From NCBI GenBank assembly GCA_007123695.1, contig SLGN01000513.1:1-8788 (forward strand): a stretch of DNA of 8,788 bases, in the 5' to 3' direction. The stretch is from Verrucomicrobiales bacterium (GTDB lineage: Bacteria > Verrucomicrobiota > Verrucomicrobiia > Verrucomicrobiales > DEV007). Below the pieces are notes generated by a model. It did not search any database, had not been told where the DNA came from, and was given only the letters and a program-made list of their open reading frames with translations. This document shows, in pieces, positions 1 to 7,343 of this stretch. The position numbers and the translations under genes are program-made. The first letter of the stretch is position 1. Every line of letters starts with the position of its first letter.

Positions 1-510
1 GCCAGCGGAGCCCCGAGCCGCTGGTTCGTCGAGGGCGGCAGCCTCCATCAGACCTCCAACATCTACCTAGGCAGCGCCACCGACGCCGATCCCGCAACCG
101 AGCGCTACGGCACCCTCTACATCCACGAGGCCGGCGAACCGGTTCGCGACGGCGCGGTCGAGTTCGAGTTCCGCTCCGGCGACGACGACGGCGTCGGAAT
201 CGCCTTCCGCTTCCAGGACGAATCGCACCACTACCTTTGGAACACCGACTTGCAGCGGGGCTTCCGCGTGCTTTCACGGAAGGACGGAGACGACTACGAG
301 GTGCTCGCGAAAAACGACCAATCCTACCAGAAGAACACCTGGCAGCGCGTCCGCATCGAGCTCTCCGGGCCGAACCTCAGGATCTTCGTCGACGGCGAAG
401 AGGACTTCGCGGTCGAGTACGACCGCTTCACCGGGGGCGGCATCGCCTTCCACTGCTGGGGTTCCGACCGCGTCGAGTTCCGAAATCTGCGGGTCGAGCG
501 GGCGGAGTGA
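1..510 (+). CDS. C-terminal part of a concanavalin-A-like jelly-roll (LamG/DUF1080-like) protein
   Basis: This is the 3' end of a plus-strand gene whose start lies left of the window. Reading from base 1 in the first frame gives 169 residues and a TGA at 508-510. The residues show the alternating beta-strand pattern of a ConA-like sandwich: a WFVEGGSLHQ opening, a DDDGVGIAFRFQD strand-turn-strand, TWQRVRIELSG, LRIFVDGEED, then GGIAFHCWG and a final VEFRNLRVE strand. This order is common in secreted LamG, thrombospondin-C-like and DUF1080 (3-keto-disaccharide hydrolase-type) domains. By family knowledge such domains bind or process carbohydrate outside the cytoplasm. No signal peptide can be judged because the N-terminus is missing, and no catalytic residues can be assigned. 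It could equally be a lectin-like appendage of a larger enzyme. I am confident of the frame and fold class, and much less of the activity. Confidence 0.8.
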   Translation, partial: ASGAPSRWFVEGGSLHQTSNIYLGSATDADPATERYGTLYIHEAGEPVRDGAVEFEFRSGDDDGVGIAFRFQDESHHYLWNTDLQRGFRVLSRKDGDDYEVLAKNDQSYQKNTWQRVRIELSGPNLRIFVDGEEDFAVEYDRFTGGGIAFHCWGSDRVEFRNLRVERAE

Positions 511-941
511 CCCCGCCCGCCCAGACTCGGTGGCCCGCCTCCTCGACGGTTTCGCACCGCCTCCACCATCTGCCCAAGCTGCGCTCCATTGCCTTCCCCC
601 CCGCCCCGATTCCTGACGCGGCCGCGTCAATTGAAAGGCAAGGCTACCTCGAGTCCCGCGTCGATCCGGAGACCGGTTCGAGGCTGCGCCGGCTCACCGA
701 GGCCGGGCGGCTCGCGGTCGTCGGGGATCGAGATCCCGAGACTCGCTGGTCGCGGAAATGGGACCGCAAATGGCGCCTTTTTCTCTTCGATGTCGCGGAG
801 GCGAAGTCTCTCCTCGCTGCCGACCCGCTCCTTCCCTCCGAGTTGCTGCCCAAGGGCTACCTCGGGCGCAAGGTCTGGCGGCGGCGCAAAGCGGTGCTCG
901 CGGAAGCCGCCCGCTACGCATCCGAGCTCTTTGCCCGGTAG
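507..941 (+). pseudogene. PaaX-family transcriptional regulator relic lacking its central domain
   Basis: The third plus frame, clearest from about 630 to the TAG at 939-941, carries two blocks characteristic of PaaX-type GntR-like repressors. The first runs from IERQGYLE through LTEAGRLAV to KWRLFLFDV (789-794 region), matching the end of the winged helix and the start of the Cas2-like middle domain. The second, DPLLPSELLPKGYLGR (from 822), matches the PaaX C-terminal domain, where DPxLPxELLP..(W/Y).G is typical. In an intact family member well over 100 residues separate these blocks, and here there are about nine (795-821). The helix-turn-helix start is also not recognisable. A GTG at 507 overlaps the upstream TGA and would give 144 residues, but no clear ribosome site supports it. 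I read this as an internally deleted, 5'-damaged regulator gene; PaaX members control catabolic operons. An expressed mini-protein is possible but less likely. Confidence 0.55.
614..629. repeat. Perfect 16-bp palindrome
   Basis: TGACGCGGCCGCGTCA reads identically on both strands, with its centre between 621 and 622, and the match stops at 613/630. It lies at the 5' edge of the recognisable PaaX relic. It could be a dimer-binding operator, possibly the old autoregulatory site, or a chance palindrome in GC-rich DNA. Nothing else in the window assigns it a role. Confidence 0.35.
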
Positions 942-1024
942 AGAGGCTGGTTTGACTGTTTCGCCGTTGTGGAGCAGTTGACCTCGCCTATCAGCGGATC
1001 GAGCGGGTGGAATCTCCGCCTGAC

Positions 1025-1039
1025 CGGCACCCCTTGCCG
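1025..1039. terminator. Short GC hairpin between convergent gene relics (weak terminator candidate)
   Basis: CGGCA (1025-1029) and TGCCG (1035-1039) form a 5-bp stem with a 5-base loop, starting just past the minus-strand sialidase stop at 1041. No T-tract follows on either strand, so it is not a canonical intrinsic terminator. It is listed because it is the only compact hairpin I noticed in the 942-1040 gap between the two convergent reading frames, which otherwise holds nothing I recognise. Confidence 0.2.
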
Positions 1040-1040
1040 T

Positions 1041-1553
1041 CTACCGGAGACGCTCCACGTCGATGTGAAGGGCGTTGATCCTGGGTGCGTCGTGGACATA
1101 GAGCAGGCGTCCTGGGCTGACCTCGCGGATGGAGGTGTAGTTGAAGCCGACGAGGTAGGAGACGACGACCTGGTGGTGGGGCCAGGTCCTGCCTCCGTCG
1201 AGGCTGAACATGAGACAGGAGGCGGGACGGCCGTAGCTGCACGCGAGCACGCCGTTGCTCATCAGGACGAGGTCGGGCAGCACGCGACCGACCTCGAGCA
1301 CGGTGGGGGCGCTCCACGTTCGACCGCCGTCGCTGGAAAAGGTCTGGCGCATCCGGAAGTCCGCCTCGCCCCGGATGACGGCGGTCATCTCCCTGCCACC
1401 GAGCCGGACGACGGCGGGCTCGCCACCGGGACCGACGGTGCCGAAATGGTTCCAGGTCCGCCCCCCGTCGGTGCTGCGCACGAGGTGGGAATGGCGGGTG
1501 GTCGCGGAGCGTCCCGAAGAGGAATTCACACGCTTGCGGCTCCACACCAGCTT
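1041..1553 (-). pseudogene. Sialidase (BNR/Asp-box) 3' fragment, N-terminal half missing
   Basis: Reading leftwards from 1553 to the TAG at 1041-1043 gives about 170 residues containing three Asp-box motifs, STDGGRTW, SSDGGRTW and SLDGGRTW. Counted from a GTG at 1547 they lie at residues 25-32, 71-78 and 115-122. Between them are strands typical of bacterial exo-alpha-sialidase propellers (LPDLVLMSNGVLACSYGRP, FNYTSIREVSPGRLLYVHD). Full-length sialidases of this type are usually roughly twice as long or more. The N-terminal part, which carries the first active-site arginine and the catalytic aspartate, is absent, so the fragment cannot be an active enzyme of that mechanism. The sequence before the first Asp-box is not sialidase-like and abuts the ATPase stop codon (1554-1556) in the same reading frame with no gap. 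I read it as a relic left by a rearrangement whose breakpoint lies near 1500-1553. Translation from GTG 1547 is possible but unsupported. Confidence 0.65.
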
Positions 1554-4500
1554 TCAATCTTTTCGATCGCCGCCCTGCTCCACTTTCGTGCCGAAAGCGA
1601 CGGGCAGGTCGTCGTGACTGGGTTCGACGGGCTTCGCCGGGGCGGAACCGCCCTCCTGCACCGGCACGACCTTGATCTCGACGTTCACCGGCACGGCGCG
1701 GAGGCCCTCGATGATCTGACTCAGCCGCTCCACGGTCGCCTCGGAAAGGGTCGGGTTGGCGACGGCTTCACCGATCCGCTCGAGGCCGGCGTTGAAGGCG
1801 TTGAGCTGGCCGGTGATGCGCCCGACGGGGTCGTCCTGCCCCGCTCCGCCGGTGAGGAGGTTGCGCCCGAAGGTGCGGCGGATCTCGTCCCAGCGCGTCG
1901 CCTCCTCGGGGGCGAGCCGGCCGGTGATCTCGCGCCATTTCAGCAGGTTCGCCTCGGCGGCCTGGCTCAGGGTCTGGCTCTCGCCGAGGTAGTGGTCCTC
2001 GACGAGAGAATCGACTTCGGCGGGAGTCATGAGCGGCTGCACCTTCTCGGCGATGCGGTTCATGTTGCGGTAGGAACCCTGCAGCTTGAAGGGCGGCTCG
2101 GTGCGGTAGGCGTCCTCGGTCGCGGCGCTGCGGATGTATTCCTGGTTCACCCGCAGGATGACCTCGCGGACCTGGAGGAGGCGCTCCATCACGGCGATGG
2201 CCTCCTCCATCTCGTCGGCGCCGTGGTTGGCCTCGAACTCGACGTCCTCGCGGCTGCCGGTGACGGCGATCTTCAGGGCGGCGAGGGCGTCGCGATGGCT
2301 GCGCGCGGCGATGCGGGCGAGGGCGCGGTTGCTGGTGAGCGCGTTTTCGATGTAGCTGTCCTTGAAGGCTTCCTCGTGCCCGCCGAGGATGTCGCCGAGG
2401 TTGTAGGTGTCGGCTCGGTTGGCGAGCATGTCGGGCACCTGGAACTTGCCGCCGACCTCGGTGTAGGGGTTGCCGGCCATGACCACCGCGACCTTGCGCC
2501 CGCGCAAATCGTAGGTGCGGGCGCCGCCGCGAAAGACGCCCTCGATGCGCCGCTGACCGTCGCAGAGGGGGATGAACTTCTGGAGGAACTCGGGATTGCA
2601 GTGCTGGATGTCGTCGAGGTAGATCATCACGTTGTCGCCCATCTCCAGCGAGAGATTGAGCTTCTCGATCTCCTGCCGGGCGCTGAGGTTGGGCGCCTCG
2701 GCGGGGTCGAGGGAGGTGACGAGGTGCCCGATGGCGGGGCCGTTGATCTTGACGAGGGTGATGCCGAGCCGGTTGGCGACATACTCCATCAGGGTCGTCT
2801 TGCCGTAGCCGGGCGGCGAAATGAGCAGCAGCATGCCCATGCGGTCGGTGCGGCTGTCGGCCCCGACGGCGCCGAGCTGCTTGGCGAGGTTCGCTCCGAT
2901 AAGGGGCAGGTAGACTTGGTCGATGAGCCGGTTGCGGACGAAGGAACTGAGCAGTCCCGCCTGGAACTCCTCGAGCCGGAGCTCGGCGCGGCGCGTGGCG
3001 AGGACCTCGTGCTTGCGTTTCACGAAGCGCTCGTAGCGGGGGGCGACCTCGTCGAGGTGGCGGGCGAGGCGCAGGGTGAACTCGTGGAAGTCGAGGACCA
3101 TGCCGCCCTGCTCGATCCTCGGATGGGCCCCGGTGAAACCCTTCAGCTCGACGCGCGAGGGGGCCTCGTGGGGCAGGTTGAGGGGCGGATCGTCGCCGAG
3201 GAGGAGGAGGGCGGCGGCTTCGGCGCGGACGCCGGGGTCGCTCTCGGGATGAAGACCGCCGAGCCAGTCGAGGGCGATGCCGAAGGCGAGCCAGGGACGA
3301 GGGGCGAGGGATTCGAGGCTGGCCTCGAAGTCGCGCAGGGCGCGCTTCACCGAGAGCTCCTTGCGGAAGGTCCTCACCAGCTCGGCGGCGGCGTGGGATC
3401 GCGAAAGGGGCAGGGTCGGATGCTTCGCGTCGAGGCGGCCCAGCTCCTCGGCGAGGCAGGCGGCGACGAGGGGCGCGAGCGAAGGGCCGGCCTCAAGGCC
3501 GAGGGCGGCGGGAATCTCGGCGAGGGACTCGCGGAGGGCGGCTAGGCGATCGGCGCCGGGCTCCTCGCGGGGGAGACCGAAGAGGCTTTCGAGCCGTCCC
3601 CGCGCCGCCGCCCGGGCCGCGACGAGCTGCTTTTCCGGTCCTTCCTCCCAGGCACGCCACGCGACGAGGGCGAGGCCGCGCACGAGGGGGGCGTGCCGCA
3701 GCGGGCCGAGGTAGGCGCGCATCTCGGCGAGGGGCTTGGCGAGGAGGGCGGCGTCGTGGTCGTGGACGCCCTTGGTGTAGCCTTCGTGGAAGCGGTCGGC
3801 CATGAAGGCGCGGAGACGTTCCTGCCGGTCGCCGTCGGGGAAATCGGCGAAGGCCTTGAGCGCCTCGGTCCCCTCCCCTGCGAGCGTTTCGACAAAGCGA
3901 TGGGCAAGGTATTCGGCGCGGTAGACCTCGCGGGTCTCGGCGACGGAATCGAGGTCCCAGACCTCGCGCAGTTCCTCCAGCCCGGCGTCGGCGACGGCTT
4001 CGTAGAAGCGCGTTCCGGTGAGGTGGAAGGCGAGCCCGCCCTCGCGCGCGAGCATCGTCAGCTCGAGCGGCTGGCGGTTCACGGTGAAGCGATGCTGGCC
4101 AAGCTGGATGAGGTCGCCGCCCTCGACGAAGAGCTCGGCCTTGTCGCGGATCTGCTTGACCGCCTCCTCCCGCAGGGTCTTGAGCCGGGTCGCGATCTCG
4201 TCGGCGCGGACCGCGTCGCCGAGGGTGCGCAGGTCCTCGATGAGGTCGCGTGCCTTCATCGCCATGGCGTCGGTGGCGAGGTAGGAGTGGGCCTCCTCGG
4301 CGGTGGCGAAGGTGGCGAGGCGGTTGCGCACGCTGGCGAGGACGCGCTCGGCGGCCTGGGCGAGGGCCTGGCCGCGGCGGTTGCGGGCCTCGACGAGGGC
4401 CTGGCGGCGACCGTCGAAGGCAGCCTGGGTCTCCTCGCGCCGCAAGATGAGCTCCTCGGCAAAGCCCTCGAACTCGCCGAAGCGGCCCTCGAGTTCCTCG

Positions 4501-6662
4501 ATGCGCACCATCATGCGGGTGACGGCCTCGTCGCATTTTTCGGGCGTGTCGCAGAGCTCGATCTGGCTGACGACGGCCTGCTTCAGCAAGTTGAGCTGGG
4601 CGTGGAACTCGGCGGCGCCCTCGGCACGGGCGAGATCGTCGCGGCGGGCCTTGACGAGGGAGCGCGCCTGGTTGAGGCGGGCGAACAGGGTCGAGATGCT
4701 CTCGGTGATCCTCGTCGTCTCGGTGGCGTCGCGGATCGCGAGGGAGCCGACGACCTCGACGAGCAGCTCGAGGTCGCCGCTGGTGCCCTTGAGGGCCTCG
4801 TCTAGCTCGTCCGCCTCGGTCACTTTGGAGACCTTTTCCAACTGCCCCTGCTGCTCGGCAATGCGGGCCTCGTAGGGGGCGAGGGACTCGGGGGTGAGAA
4901 GGAACTCGGTGCAGCGCCCCCCGAGCTTCTCCATGGCTCCGGCGACGAGCCCTTCGAGCGTCTCCAGGGCGGCCTCGTCGACGTAGCGGACCTCGCGGGC
5001 GGCGATGAGGCGTCCGCGCAGCTCGCGCAGGGTGGCAAGGCCCCGGACAAAACCCTCGATCTCCCCGTGAACGGCGCTCTCGGCCTCCCGCACGGCCCGG
5101 CGCGAGGCCTCGTCGAGCTCGCGCACGCGCGCCTCGGCCTCGCCGCGGAGACGCCGCACCTTTTCGAACTCGCCGAGGGCCGACTCGGCCGCACCCTTGA
5201 TCTCGACGAGGCTCTCGCGCAAGCCGTGGGCCTCGGGCCGGTCGATCCAGAAGTAGCTGTCGAGGATGTCGCCGCTCTGCCGCACCAGCTCGACGTAGAG
5301 GCCCGAGTAGCTGTCGTCCTTGCCCAGCAGGGTGAGGACGCCGCGGCATTCGGCCATGCAGCGCACGATGTCGGCGTTGCCGATCTTGGCGAGGAGTCCG
5401 TCGGACTTTTCCTCGGGCGCCTGCTGGTCGGCGACGAACGGAGTCTGCCAGGCCTGCACGGCATGGTGCCTGCGGGGATCGTTCTCGCCGTTGAGGACGA
5501 TGAGCTCGCCGTCGTCGAAGAGGGAGAAGCCGTGGCAGACGATGGGCGTGGCGAGGCGCTGCTCGACGAGGTTGTAGGAGAGCAGCAGGTAGGTGCCGCT
5601 CTCGAGGTGGTTGAAGACGAAGAGGGTGTCCTCGCCGTTGGCCGAGACGACGCGCCGCTCGAAGCGCAGGGGCGGCAGGCCGGTGTCGAAGAGGCGCAGC
5701 TCGCCGGTCTGGAGGACGCAGCCTCGCGGGAAGAGCAGGCCGTGGTCGTCGGGCAAAAGCACGCCGCTCTCGGCGACGGCGTCGATGCGGTGGACCTCCT
5801 GGGTGCGCTGGTTGAAGACGAAGTGCCGCCAGACCTTCTCCTGGTAGGGCAGGATCTTCAGCAGGATCAGATTGCCGAGGATGGCGTAGTGGTATTCGGC
5901 GTCGTCGAGGATCTGGTCCTTGTTTTCGACGGGCTCGGCGTAGATGCCGGCGCCGGTGCCGGTGTTGTCCTCGACCTTGATGGTGAGATCGCCGCCGACG
6001 GTCTCGACGAAGACCTTGTCCTCGATGGAGACGTGGGGATGGGCGCCGTGGCGGTAGGAGTCGGCCCGCGCGCGGATCCACTCGAACTCGTGCGCGGGGG
6101 GAAAGGTGAACTCGTGGTCGAAGCGGTTGCCGAGATACTCCAGGGGGCCGCCGTCCGGATCGACGCGGAACTTGAAGGCCTTGACCTCCTCGACGCCGCG
6201 CCCCACCTGGAAGACGAGGTAGAGCGAGCCCGTGCTGCGGTGGAACTTGAGGAAGCTGGCCTGCTTGTAGTATTGGAAGAGGTAGGCGAAGTCCTCGGCG
6301 AACTGGCGGTCCTCGAGGAGTCCCTCGCGGTTGGCGTGGAAGCTGTGGTCGGCGGGGTCGTAGTCGTAGACCGCGAAGAGGTCGGCGGGGGCGAGCTGGG
6401 ACTTCAGCCCGAGGACGACGTTGTAGCCGAAAATGAAGCGCCGCGGCCCGATCCCCGCCATGTCGCGGGGCACGCAGTTGTGCTCGGTGGTGAGCCGGGC
6501 GGTGGCGAGCAGGTTCGTCTCGATCCCGCCGAAGAGGGCCTTGCGGTCGGCGTTTAGCGCCTCGAGCCGCGCCCGCAGCTCCGCCCCCCGGGCATCGAGC
6601 CGCTTCCGGATGACCTCGTAGGCCCCGGCTTCGAGCTTGGCTTCGATGGGGATGTCGGACAT
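1554..6662 (-). CDS. Giant DUF3686-type 'DNA repair ATPase' with C-terminal AAA+ module
   Basis: The product has 1702 residues from ATG 6662. The N-terminal part (about 10-480) resembles the DUF3686 'ATPase involved in DNA repair' family, including TEHNCVPRD at 59-67 followed by the FIFGYNVVLGLK strand. It is rich in beta-strands and looks propeller-like. About 485-840 is long, charged and helical, probably coiled coil, and 850-1270 is mostly helical. The AAA+ core follows: Walker A SPPGYGKT at 1282-1289 (K1288), Walker B VMIYLDDIQH with D1350/D1351, sensor 1 N1398 in MAGNP, and R1416 in MLANRAD as a candidate arginine finger. There is no signal peptide, membrane segment or visible protease motif, so it is probably a cytoplasmic remodelling ATPase. 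The 'DNA repair' name is a family label; nothing here proves that role. GTG 6695 and TTG 6698 are alternative starts that overlap the toxin stop. I prefer ATG 6662 because family-like sequence begins just after it, although its Shine-Dalgarno is weak. Confidence 0.9.
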   Translation of the reverse strand: MSDIPIEAKLEAGAYEVIRKRLDARGAELRARLEALNADRKALFGGIETNLLATARLTTEHNCVPRDMAGIGPRRFIFGYNVVLGLKSQLAPADLFAVYDYDPADHSFHANREGLLEDRQFAEDFAYLFQYYKQASFLKFHRSTGSLYLVFQVGRGVEEVKAFKFRVDPDGGPLEYLGNRFDHEFTFPPAHEFEWIRARADSYRHGAHPHVSIEDKVFVETVGGDLTIKVEDNTGTGAGIYAEPVENKDQILDDAEYHYAILGNLILLKILPYQEKVWRHFVFNQRTQEVHRIDAVAESGVLLPDDHGLLFPRGCVLQTGELRLFDTGLPPLRFERRVVSANGEDTLFVFNHLESGTYLLLSYNLVEQRLATPIVCHGFSLFDDGELIVLNGENDPRRHHAVQAWQTPFVADQQAPEEKSDGLLAKIGNADIVRCMAECRGVLTLLGKDDSYSGLYVELVRQSGDILDSYFWIDRPEAHGLRESLVEIKGAAESALGEFEKVRRLRGEAEARVRELDEASRRAVREAESAVHGEIEGFVRGLATLRELRGRLIAAREVRYVDEAALETLEGLVAGAMEKLGGRCTEFLLTPESLAPYEARIAEQQGQLEKVSKVTEADELDEALKGTSGDLELLVEVVGSLAIRDATETTRITESISTLFARLNQARSLVKARRDDLARAEGAAEFHAQLNLLKQAVVSQIELCDTPEKCDEAVTRMMVRIEELEGRFGEFEGFAEELILRREETQAAFDGRRQALVEARNRRGQALAQAAERVLASVRNRLATFATAEEAHSYLATDAMAMKARDLIEDLRTLGDAVRADEIATRLKTLREEAVKQIRDKAELFVEGGDLIQLGQHRFTVNRQPLELTMLAREGGLAFHLTGTRFYEAVADAGLEELREVWDLDSVAETREVYRAEYLAHRFVETLAGEGTEALKAFADFPDGDRQERLRAFMADRFHEGYTKGVHDHDAALLAKPLAEMRAYLGPLRHAPLVRGLALVAWRAWEEGPEKQLVAARAAARGRLESLFGLPREEPGADRLAALRESLAEIPAALGLEAGPSLAPLVAACLAEELGRLDAKHPTLPLSRSHAAAELVRTFRKELSVKRALRDFEASLESLAPRPWLAFGIALDWLGGLHPESDPGVRAEAAALLLLGDDPPLNLPHEAPSRVELKGFTGAHPRIEQGGMVLDFHEFTLRLARHLDEVAPRYERFVKRKHEVLATRRAELRLEEFQAGLLSSFVRNRLIDQVYLPLIGANLAKQLGAVGADSRTDRMGMLLLISPPGYGKTTLMEYVANRLGITLVKINGPAIGHLVTSLDPAEAPNLSARQEIEKLNLSLEMGDNVMIYLDDIQHCNPEFLQKFIPLCDGQRRIEGVFRGGARTYDLRGRKVAVVMAGNPYTEVGGKFQVPDMLANRADTYNLGDILGGHEEAFKDSYIENALTSNRALARIAARSHRDALAALKIAVTGSREDVEFEANHGADEMEEAIAVMERLLQVREVILRVNQEYIRSAATEDAYRTEPPFKLQGSYRNMNRIAEKVQPLMTPAEVDSLVEDHYLGESQTLSQAAEANLLKWREITGRLAPEEATRWDEIRRTFGRNLLTGGAGQDDPVGRITGQLNAFNAGLERIGEAVANPTLSEATVERLSQIIEGLRAVPVNVEIKVVPVQEGGSAPAKPVEPSHDDLPVAFGTKVEQGGDRKD

Positions 6663-6691
6663 GGGGAATTTCGGGCTCGGAGATGCAGGCT

Positions 6692-7078
6692 TCACCAAAC
6701 CCGATCTGCTCCGAGAAGGTCGAGGGGCTTGTCCGGGGAGAGCACCTTCATGCCGTGCTCGATTGACTGAGCGGCAAGGAGACGATCGAACGGGTCGCGA
6801 TGGACGTCGGGCAGCTCGCCAGAGAGATAGACGGAGCTTTCTCGAAGCACGAGCTGCGTCAGTCCATGGCGTGCGCGACTAAGGGGAACCCAGATTCTGG
6901 GAGGATCCGGCAGCTCCAACTTTCCCGAAGCCTCCTTGAGCACCATCTCCCAGGCCGAAACGTCGCTAAGCCAAAGCTGGTTACCGGGATCGTTGCAAAC
7001 CGCCTTTGCCTTGCGAGACAGCATTTCAGGTTGGCTTGCAAGCCATAGGAAGGTGCAAGTATCCAAAAGGTAGATCAT
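6692..7078 (-). CDS. PIN-domain ribonuclease toxin, VapC type
   Basis: A 128-residue protein, the usual VapC length. The PIN acidic residues are visible in order: D6 in LLDTCTFLW, E44 in VSAWEM, D95 and D98 in HRDPFDRLLAAQ, and D116 in LSPDKP. The arrangement matches the VapC subgroup (COG3744-like) that pairs with Phd-type antitoxins. By family knowledge these toxins are Mg-dependent endoribonucleases that cut tRNA, rRNA or mRNA in the cytoplasm; the target here is unknown. Subgroup members often read DTH where this one reads DTC, which is unlikely to matter for metal binding. The start ATG overlaps the antitoxin stop as ATGA (7075-7078) and has GGGGG just upstream, so translation is probably coupled. 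All expected acidic residues are present, so the gene looks intact. Its TGA at 6692-6694 overlaps a GTG that could start the downstream ATPase. Confidence 0.88.
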   Translation of the reverse strand: MIYLLDTCTFLWLASQPEMLSRKAKAVCNDPGNQLWLSDVSAWEMVLKEASGKLELPDPPRIWVPLSRARHGLTQLVLRESSVYLSGELPDVHRDPFDRLLAAQSIEHGMKVLSPDKPLDLLGADRVW

Positions 7079-7317
7079 AGCCCCCAGAGCCTGAGTTCCT
7101 CTTCCGTAAGCGGGGCGAAGGCGTCGTCCGCCATCTTGACCCTACGATCCACAAGCTCGCCGACTTTCGGGCGCTGGGAAACGTCTCCCGGTTGCAGCGG
7201 CGAAAGCTTCGCCACGGCCTTCTTTCCCCGCATGATGATGAAGGAGTCGCCCTTCTCGATCTGGGAGAGGTAGCGGGAAAGATGGGTCTTGGCGTCGTGC
7301 GTGGTGATTGATTTCAT
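7075..7317 (-). CDS. Phd/YefM-family antitoxin
   Basis: An 80-residue protein starting at ATG 7317 with GGGGAA immediately upstream. The first 45 residues fit the Phd/YefM fold: MKSITTHDAKTHLSRYL, then EKGDSFIIMRGKKAVAKLSPL. In this family that portion forms a DNA-binding dimer that represses its own promoter. The acidic C-terminal tail (DDAFAPLTEEELRLWGL) is of the kind that wraps the toxin and blocks its active site. It overlaps the PIN toxin by four bases, the standard antitoxin-first order. Autoregulation through the tandem repeats just upstream is likely but inferred. The pair lies between the flotillin and ATPase genes on the same strand. Confidence 0.88.
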   Translation of the reverse strand: MKSITTHDAKTHLSRYLSQIEKGDSFIIMRGKKAVAKLSPLQPGDVSQRPKVGELVDRRVKMADDAFAPLTEEELRLWGL

Positions 7318-7325
7318 TTCCCCAA

Positions 7326-7343
7326 AACTTAGTTCACTTAGTT
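7326..7343 (-). repeat. Tandem 9-bp direct repeat upstream of the antitoxin
   Basis: Two adjacent copies, AACTAAGTG and AACTAAGTT, match at eight of nine positions, with the second ending eight bases before the antitoxin ATG. The second copy is itself nearly palindromic (AACT-A-AGTT). Spacing of nine to ten bases would place two protein subunits on nearly the same helix face, as expected for a Phd-type autorepressor site. Confidence 0.5.

Noticed and set aside
969..3545. An 858-residue open frame on the plus strand, antisense to the sialidase relic and the ATPase gene
   Set aside because: Its translation is a monotonous mix of G, A, E, V, L and D without domains, as expected opposite a GC-rich gene. 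The minus-strand frame carries clear AAA+ motifs over the same bases.
3493..6081. An 862-residue minus-strand open frame in another phase inside the ATPase gene
   Set aside because: It is extremely rich in Arg and Pro with no recognisable motif, and it overlaps the conserved frame throughout. It is a codon-bias shadow.
3693..6557. Plus-strand open frames of 370 and 496 residues opposite the ATPase coiled coil and N-terminal domain
   Set aside because: Low-complexity acidic and hydrophobic translations, with no motif and no ribosome site that would favour them over the ATPase frame.
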